The position numbers and the translations under genes were made by a program. Under the pieces are notes generated by a model, which was given only the letters and a program-made list of their open reading frames with translations, was not told the DNA's origin and searched no databases. Below are positions 57,645 to 64,000 of a stretch of 64,000 nt of DNA, piece by piece. This DNA comes from Saxidomus purpurata (Eukaryota > Mollusca > Bivalvia > Venerida > Veneridae), in assembly GCA_022818135.1 (NCBI GenBank), contig JAFMSR010000010.1, positions 31,799,269-31,863,268 of the forward strand, in the 5' to 3' direction. The first letter of the stretch is position 1. Each line of letters begins with the position of its first letter.

Positions 57645-58395
57645 CTTAAACGCTACGAGCTCCGTACGAGTAGGTTTTCAGTCGTAATTTTGCAAACTCG
57701 AGGTTAGACTGGGGGTTTTTGGGGGAAATTAAGGATTTTTTGAACTCGTAGAGGACTCTGGGAATCGATGAAAATGTTTCACGGAGCTCCCGAGTTCTCC
57801 TCGAGCTCGTAGAAAGTTTCGAAGTCGGGAGCAGGTCGCAAGGGCCCCTACGGGCACCACAAGGGCCCTGGTAGAGCTCGTACGGGCATCGAACGATGCC
57901 CGTGCATATTTGGAGAACCGCGAAGCCTGTTAAAGCTTGCCGATGCTCGTACGACGGTCACAGGAGAATCGCTCGGTCAAGGTTTAATGTTCTAACGATA
58001 CTACGAGTGCGGTTAGGAAACCTGCAATGTCGGCACGACGCCCACAGGATGTTACGTTCGCCGTACGGGTTCCGTACGACATCCTAGACGATTGTAGCTA
58101 AAATGAGAAATTTTCAGATATCACTGAGCTGGTTTATTCGGACACCGTACGAGCGCCGTACGAACACACGTGCATTTACGAGGTACGTCCGAGCTCCCAC
58201 CAAGCTCTGTGTACGGATATCCTACAATTGCACGCTCTAAAATATCGTACGGGGCCCGTAGGCATTAAAAAGACAACTATTTATAGTCTGTCTTTAGAGC
58301 TCTTATAGTGTCGCTGTATGCGCATGTCACCGAGTATTTTATGACAATGAGCTGTGACGCTCAGGTAAAATAAAGAATCTGTTCTGTTCTGTCAT
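57645..58395. repeat. GC-richer CGTACG-rich island with LINE-like 3' tail
   Basis: Composition changes sharply here. CTCGTA, CGTACG and GGGCCC motifs recur on both strands, for example GTACGGGCATCGAACGATGCCCGTGC around 57880-57905, which is palindromic. It ends near 58370 with AATAAAGAATCTGTTCTGTTCTG, a short TTCTG repeat following AATAAA, as at the 3' end of many LINEs. The ORFs across it have no recognisable domain. Probably an unclassified transposon remnant. Confidence 0.4.
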
Positions 58396-58600
58396 CTTAT
58401 GCACTTGTTTTTCTCTCCCTTGCTCAGATTACAGAAAATGCAATTCACAATTATTTGTATTAAAACTTAGTTTGGTTTTAATTTCTTTAATGAATGTATA
58501 ACATTTAAAACCACATGAAACTTTAGAGATACTTTTAACCTTACCTACTATCAGATTTCTTGAGAAATCTTCTGATTGTCGCAAAACTTGCAAACACTCG
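58315..58600 (+). repeat. Dispersed repeat, member A
   Basis: Shares an ordered series of motifs with 63185-63480. These are TATGAC followed by ATGAGC and GACGCT, then TCTTATGC, CTCAGATT, AATTCAC, TGTATTAAAAC followed by TAGTTTGGT, and TCTTC followed by GATTGT and AAACTTGCAA. Diverged dispersed copies of one repeat. Confidence 0.45.
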
Positions 58601-58695
58601 TTTGCATTATCAGTGCCGAGGACGTGAAAAGTTTCAATGAAACAACTTTCATGGTTTTAGATTACGCGTTTCACATTGTATGACCTCCAAGCTAC

Positions 58696-58703
58696 TATAA
58701 ATA
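58696..58703 (+). promoter_or_regulatory. Possible TATA box of the macin gene
   Basis: TATAAATA about 490 bases before the ATG. If a 5'-UTR intron at 59054-59178 is removed, the leader would be about 330 nt. An AGGACTTTCC at 58753-58762 resembles a kappa-B site one base off consensus. Both are guesses in AT-rich DNA. Confidence 0.25.
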
Positions 58704-59053
58704 TATAAATAGTAAATTTAACAAATAACATTAACGTCTCGGCGAAACCACTAGGACTTTCCTTTTTGGCTCCTTAAGCTAATTTGAAAAAGGGAGATGG
58801 ATGCCTCCGATAAATAATAAAATCGTCTCCGAAATGTTTATACGGCTCGACAGAGCCCTTTCTCCGACTCGCCTTATAAATTTAATTCTTATTTTAGAGG
58901 GTTTTCCAAAATGTTATCTTTATACAATTCGGCAGTTTAACCAATGGTTAATTGAATAGAAAGGCTTATAGTCTTCAAATTATGCACTGTCAAATAGAAA
59001 GCGAAACAGTTACAGCCGTGTACCAAACCTTAGATTGACTTTAAGCCTAGAAG

Positions 59054-59178
59054 GTAAATCCAATTTTAAAAAAAGGAATTCTGAATGTCTTTAAATAATT
59101 ATTTACTCTTTAGTACGGAACCACGCTGTAAGCGGAGGACCATGTTACAATAAATAACTATTTAGTTCTTGTTTTCAG
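59054..59178 (+). other. Putative 5'-UTR intron of the macin gene
   Basis: A donor AAG|GTAAAT at 59053/59054 and an acceptor CTTGTTTTCAG at 59168-59178 bracket 125 nt. The acceptor lies 7 bases before the ATG and is convincing; the donor is the nearest good match. Confidence 0.45.
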
Positions 59179-59185
59179 GAAGAAA

Positions 59186-59503
59186 ATGAAATTCCACACA
59201 GCAAGTTGGGTTCTTTTACTGTTTTTGTGCTGTCAACACAGTCATTCACGTAAAATATGTTTAGACTGGACCGGAAATTGCTTCGCAGAACACCGAAGAT
59301 GCAGTGGCCAGTCTTCAGGACTTAACATATATGGATACCCGAGTTGCTCGAGAGAATGTTGGAAAATAGGATATTTACATGGAAATTGTGTGAAAGTTAA
59401 AACGCCGAAAATATACAATTGCAAAGTTAAATCTAATTTCGCATGGATTTGCCTTTGTAGTGATGGCCGGTCTGGCTGGAAGCATAAACATTGTTTAAAG
59501 TAA
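59186..59503 (+). CDS. Macin-family antimicrobial peptide precursor (mytimacin-like)
   Basis: 105-aa secreted precursor. The signal peptide (about 1-21, with the hydrophobic run V-L-L-L-F-L-C-C) is followed by a basic mature peptide of about 84 residues with ten cysteines at 25, 32, 39, 53, 57, 66, 79, 89, 91 and 103 (approximate). The spacing and the phrases C-L-D-W-T, Y-P-S-C-S-R-E-C, G-Y-L-H-G-N-C and W-I-C-L-C match macins, cysteine-rich antimicrobial peptides of leeches, hydra and molluscs. The ten-cysteine form fits mytimacins. Macins are secreted, disulfide-stabilised and permeabilise or aggregate bacteria; this member's activity is unknown. The start follows a 3' splice site by seven bases. 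The coding part is uninterrupted and AATAAA lies at 59919-59924. Tandem relatives are not visible in the window. Confidence 0.82.
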   Translation: MKFHTASWVLLLFLCCQHSHSRKICLDWTGNCFAEHRRCSGQSSGLNIYGYPSCSRECWKIGYLHGNCVKVKTPKIYNCKVKSNFAWICLCSDGRSGWKHKHCLK

Positions 59504-59918
59504 TCATTCTTAACAGATCTCAACAGATACATGTATAATGAAAGTCCATGCCCAAAATGATATGAGATAGGGTCTTTGTTCTTACACTTATAAAAAACCT
59601 CAGTTTGAAGTGAAACTTCCTGCCGTTTTGTTTTTAGTAACGCATTTGCATAACTTTATGGCTTGTTAATCACGTGTTTTTTCTCATTTTTTTTATAACG
59701 CTTGATACATTTCACCACAAGCAGTATTTGCTGTTTTCATAATTTGACATATACATATTGACTGTGATAATTTGATATATTTTTCTTACATAGTATTTTA
59801 TTTGACAAATGTTTTCATTTTATATTGAAAAAAATCCATTAAGTTCAGACGAATTTACGCTTCCTAGACTTGTGCTTTACTTTTGCATTCATATAGTTTA
59901 AATGCAGCTGTTTTTCTG

Positions 59919-59924
59919 AATAAA
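59919..59924 (+). terminator. Polyadenylation signal of the macin gene
   Basis: AATAAA about 415 bases after the stop. A second AATAAA near 60182 is an alternative. Confidence 0.45.
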
Positions 59925-60307
59925 ATTCAATTTGATTTAACATTGATAAAATAAGTCACTAAATGGTGCGTTTGAAATTTTGCTTAACACTTTACGTCTT
60001 ATTTAAGTCATCAAATTTTTTGTAATAAGTTTGTTTATCAGCTTTTTTGGGACATATTTTTGTTCACTTTGGTATAATTTGTAGTTCAGTTATTTTTTTA
60101 TAATTATGTTTCATAATTATGTGTGTAATTACGCATATGTGCGTTACAAGTTCGTAAATGTATTGAAATGTTTTCTTCCAAAATAAATGTATAAAACTGC
60201 CCGTCTGAGCACACTTTATATACGCTTTTTCATTAATATGTAAAAATGAAAGTAGAGCTGTTTTTGAAGTGTATCATTTTTTGATAAAATATTCTTGATG
60301 AAAAATA

Positions 60308-60380
60308 ACTTAATTTAAAAGACGAGCCAAACCTTCAAAAACAAATGACTTAATTTTAAAGACGAGCCAAACCTTCAAGT
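60308..60380 (+). repeat. Two-unit tandem repeat, period 40
   Basis: ACTTAATTTAAAAGACGAGC and AAACCTTCAA recur at a 40-base offset with one or two differences. A simple local duplication. Confidence 0.75.
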
Positions 60381-63184
60381 AGCTGAGGAAAGTAAATTCA
60401 GTAATTACTTACCCTTTACCACAGACCGGTAAACCCGATATAGAGGGAGCGGCTAACGGTTAATTGAAAGTTTTTGTATAAGGGTTTAGTTTTTCAAGAT
60501 TTTCCTTGTGCACTGTTATTTGCAAAGAAATTTTCAATCAACAGTTTTAAGCTAAGCTGCGATGATTTATGAACGTCTTCGTAGGTATAAATTTGGTCAA
60601 ATATTTACTAAGATTTTGCTTGTTAAATATTCAGTTTCTGGATATAAGTTGTTTTAATTATGTTTACAAGATTATATCTGTCAGATGTATTGAATTGAAC
60701 CGATAGAATGTAGTATTAACTACATAATTTCAAAATCTCAGCACATAGAACACAGTTTAAGTGATGTTTCAAACTTTAAAGATGAGTATGTACAGTCAAA
60801 ATTTTTATATTTACACGCACCAACTAAATCCTAATTAACTAGTGTTGTTTCTTCACATTGATTATTAAAACAATGGTGTGATAATACAGAAATATTGATC
60901 AATGAAATGAAAATTTGGAAACTACAAATTAAACACATTCAAACTACAACAAGTTCAAAAGTGCAGCAGTGCACTTTTATCTTGTTTGTTGAAAATCTCA
61001 ATAAAAATACTTCCAGGAAAAGATGAAATCACGGTTATTATGAAAAGCTGATTATTTTCCTCGGTGTATTTTCCCATGAATTTTGATATTAACATTTGAT
61101 AAATCTTTAACTGCAATGAGTCATAATATATGACAAAAATAAGCAAATAACAATTCAAATTGGTATATTAAGTTGACGTCAGTGACTAATCTGATGCAAT
61201 TTTGCATCAGACATATCTCGAGTAAAAGTGCATATTGCTATAGATTGCGCACTTAACAAAGAAGCTTTGCACTTTGTTATAACGTTTACGAAAGAAGGTT
61301 ATCAATGTGCATAAAGCAATACGCATGGATGAATCATAAATGACTCTTTATATATAAAAACAACACCACAAGCACGCCGCTTCTGAAAGCACCGAAAACG
61401 TTGATAAAGACCGTAGCAATACCGTAATCCAGCACGGATGACTTATATTACTGGATAATCTCGGAACACAACATACTCAATGCCCATATTAAGCAATAGC
61501 ACACAAGACAGTATACAGACAGACTAAATAAACTACATAACATGTACTTGAGCACCTGTGGCAAAAGGTGTGGCCAGCCAGTATCATCCAAGAACAGAAC
61601 CCGTAAGACTGTACAATTATTGCTGTGACTGGAATTATAGTGTACGTTTTGAGCGAGAAGGAAACATAAAGCGAATAAATACAACAATAACACAATTTAA
61701 ATTTTAATTTTAATACTTTTAATACCTTTTCACGCAAACTAGGTGTCAATAATACAGATTTTCACTTGACGGGACGTGTTTTCTTCATTTTCATGAGCCA
61801 GATAACTTGTACATCCGCGCTTGAATCAAAGAGTTACAAGAGATTGTGCGTAAGAATAGAAGGCTGAAAATAATATATTGTTCAAAACAATACAGGGTTC
61901 TGATAGTTGCATTTTGTTTAGATAATGTACAAAACATAATAACATTATTTACATGCATTTTTATACAAGTATGTCAAAGGTCTAAGATATATTAAGTACA
62001 AACAGACCAAAATTTTACAGTCATAGTTCGAAAAACTCGTCGGTACGGATGTTGGATAAATTCCAGTGAAGGTTGGGTTTTTAGAAGCGCAGTATCTTTT
62101 GTTATTTTGGCCTGTTCACACAAAAAACAACATCCCATGCTTTCCAAGTTTGTTTTGATTTCTGACTATAACTGTGTATGTGAAATGGTTAGAAAGATAA
62201 GGAAAAAACTTTCAACTGTAAGCTTACATTGGACAGCACATACTTACAGCAAAAAGGTATTTATTTATTGTAGGCAATATGTTTCTCAAATGCTGGATAA
62301 ACAGAGAGCTAGATACGAAGGTACCTCTGACAGGGAACTTTTAAATGGTATAAAAAGGTCTCGAAAGTCGTTTTGATTTCATTCTAAGGCCGTACTTTGC
62401 TGCTTACACTTCTAATCCAAGTTTAGTCTCTACGTAATTCTAAATTCAATTATGAACCATTACAATGGACAATACAAAAGAGTAAGTAACAACAAGAAAG
62501 AGCACATAAACACGACAAGCGATCCGTCTTAACCAATCGTATTTAAACTGTCTTCGTTACATTAAACATTGAGCGTGCAAGTGAAACTGGGTCTCTGTAA
62601 AACATATGCTTATTACACGTATCACCTCAGATCACATTTGAAACAAACTGATTAACACTGTGTTCAAATGTAAAATACCGAATGTTGACATATGGTGTGA
62701 TTAAGTTTAGTTATGCATTTATACTAGGATTTTATAAAGAATGGTGTTACATAATTACACTTCAGTAATCTTAATATGACAATACAGTATATGAGCTCTT
62801 ATGCACGAAAACCCATGTAAGGCACCCGCGCCCAGCATAAATTTAGACAAGACAGCCAACCTGCATTGCCCGATAAGGACCCATACTGCTCATGGAAAGC
62901 GGGCTGTATATATCCCGAAGGCAAGGCATAAAACAGAGAAAGCTAACCAGATCTGCCCAGGCTGCGACGGCCCCAGCACTATTTTCCACAGCCTGACTCA
63001 AACATAATTGAACTGTCTCTGAGTTTATATATAACACATTTCTTCTTTTCTTTAAAATAATAAAACAGGACAAAACAGTTAATTATTTGCTTAGATTATT
63101 TGCTCCAATTACGCACTCAAATTTGACATTGAAAAGTTATACCATTTACACTGTTGTACTGAGTTGTGTGCACATGCAACCTTT

Positions 63185-63480
63185 TCAAAATTATATACAT
63201 ATATTATGACGATGAGCGGAGACGCTGAAGTCAAAGCTAAGTATATGGTATGTTCTGTTATGAAATCTTATGCGTTGTTTTATGAAACTATGTATTTTTA
63301 TCTTCTTTTCTCAGATTGCAACAAATACAATTCACCATTGATTGTATTAAAACATAGTTTGGTGTGAAGCTATATAAATTATATACATGCCAAATGTACT
63401 GATCAGCAATATTATACGTACACCTTATTGATCGAGAATCAGATTGAAATAGTGTAAGTAATCTTCAGATTGTGAAACTT
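63185..63480 (+). repeat. Dispersed repeat, member B
   Basis: Diverged partner of 58315-58600, with motifs in the same order. Non-coding. Confidence 0.45.
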
Positions 63481-64000
63481 GCAACAACTGTTTTCTTTGG
63501 TTAAATATACACAATCTCAGCTGTTCTAGTCACTTTCTACATGCGTCTACGAAAGGTGATCCAGAATTAACCTGACTGTTTCAATTACTGTGACATAGCT
63601 TGAAGCAGCACAACGAAAAACCCATCATACCTGAAATATTCAGTCCATTTGTACAATAAAAAAAGCGTTTAAGATACGAACAAAAGCAGCGAACATGAAA
63701 CATCAAGGCGGGGACCGTCAACGACATCAGAATGACGTTGGCTGAATTTCCACTCTGTACAGTATAATAGAAAAATTAGTAGAGTAAGGTAATCCAGAAT
63801 TTTGACACTGGTCTGCGTTAATAAACTGAATGTAAAGGATAGTTTAAGCATAAAATTGAAGAAAACCCTTTTCGCGCAAAATATGTGACGTCATTTTACT
63901 GGCGTCATCGCTTAAAAAAGTGGTAATGACCCAGATCAAAAGCGAAGTTATTAAAGTCATGCATATGCACGAATCTTTTATGGACCAATTGAATGCACTC

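Larger units (their letters stand above)
59925..64000. other. Right-hand non-coding region
   Basis: No gene recognised. It holds a 40-bp tandem duplication (60308-60339 and 60348-60380), a dispersed repeat (63185-63480) and a GC-richer block at 62800-63005. A CRE-like TGACGTCA near 63889 resembles that in the 56-kb element. Confidence 0.45.

Noticed and set aside
62107..62376. 89-codon basic frame
   Set aside because: Begins at TTG, with no ATG near the start, no signal peptide and no clear splice context. Not supportable as a gene.

Overview
The window looks like nuclear DNA of a bivalve mollusc. It is visibly AT-rich and gene-poor, its genes have introns with GT..AG borders, and it carries tRNA-derived SINEs, decayed LINEs and many small inverted-repeat transposons. 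The proteins are animal families: a secreted lipocalin, a single-exon Toll-like receptor, an arylsulfatase B-type sulfatase and a macin-type antimicrobial peptide. The species cannot be fixed from the sequence; heterodont bivalve is only a guess.

The left half (1-34.7 kb) is a large direct tandem duplication. Copy 1 runs from about 30 to 17261 and copy 2 from about 20190 to 34665. Each copy holds, in order, a four-exon lipocalin (+), a Toll-like receptor (+) and the last four exons of an arylsulfatase (-). The breakpoint lies in an arylsulfatase intron, so only copy 2 is joined to exons 1-10 (34.7-44.0 kb). The 13-17 kb copy is a 3' fragment. The TLR of copy 1 is an intact 1003-codon frame; the TLR of copy 2 is broken by a 73-bp insertion and a 2-bp deletion. 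A third, older lipocalin remnant (exons 2-4) lies between the copies at 18.6-19.8 kb. Copy 1 alone carries two truncated LINEs and a 750-bp insertion; copy 2 alone carries a hairpin MITE.

The arylsulfatase gene (43965 down to 31246) could be reconstructed exon by exon: 14 coding exons, 1416 nt including the stop, 471 aa. Its most striking feature is a duplicated fifth exon (5a 40848-40954, 5b 40681-40787). Both are 107 bp with identical phase, only 60 bp apart, and both complete the catalytic K-W-H motif. Including both would break the frame, so this looks like an undescribed mutually exclusive exon pair.

The right half (44-64 kb) contains one recognisable gene, a macin-like secreted 10-cysteine peptide at 59186-59503. 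The rest is non-coding and transposon-rich. It includes a 1.49-kb element with inverted ends and a 9-bp target duplication (45454-46944), a 1.32-kb foldback element built from about 35 palindromic TACGTA-centred units (54050-55369), and a 0.96-kb element whose ~109-bp inverted ends each fold on themselves (56000-56957).

TLR and macin are innate-immunity families, and lipocalins and sulfatases are secreted or lysosomal proteins. That these neighbours act together is not shown by the sequence.
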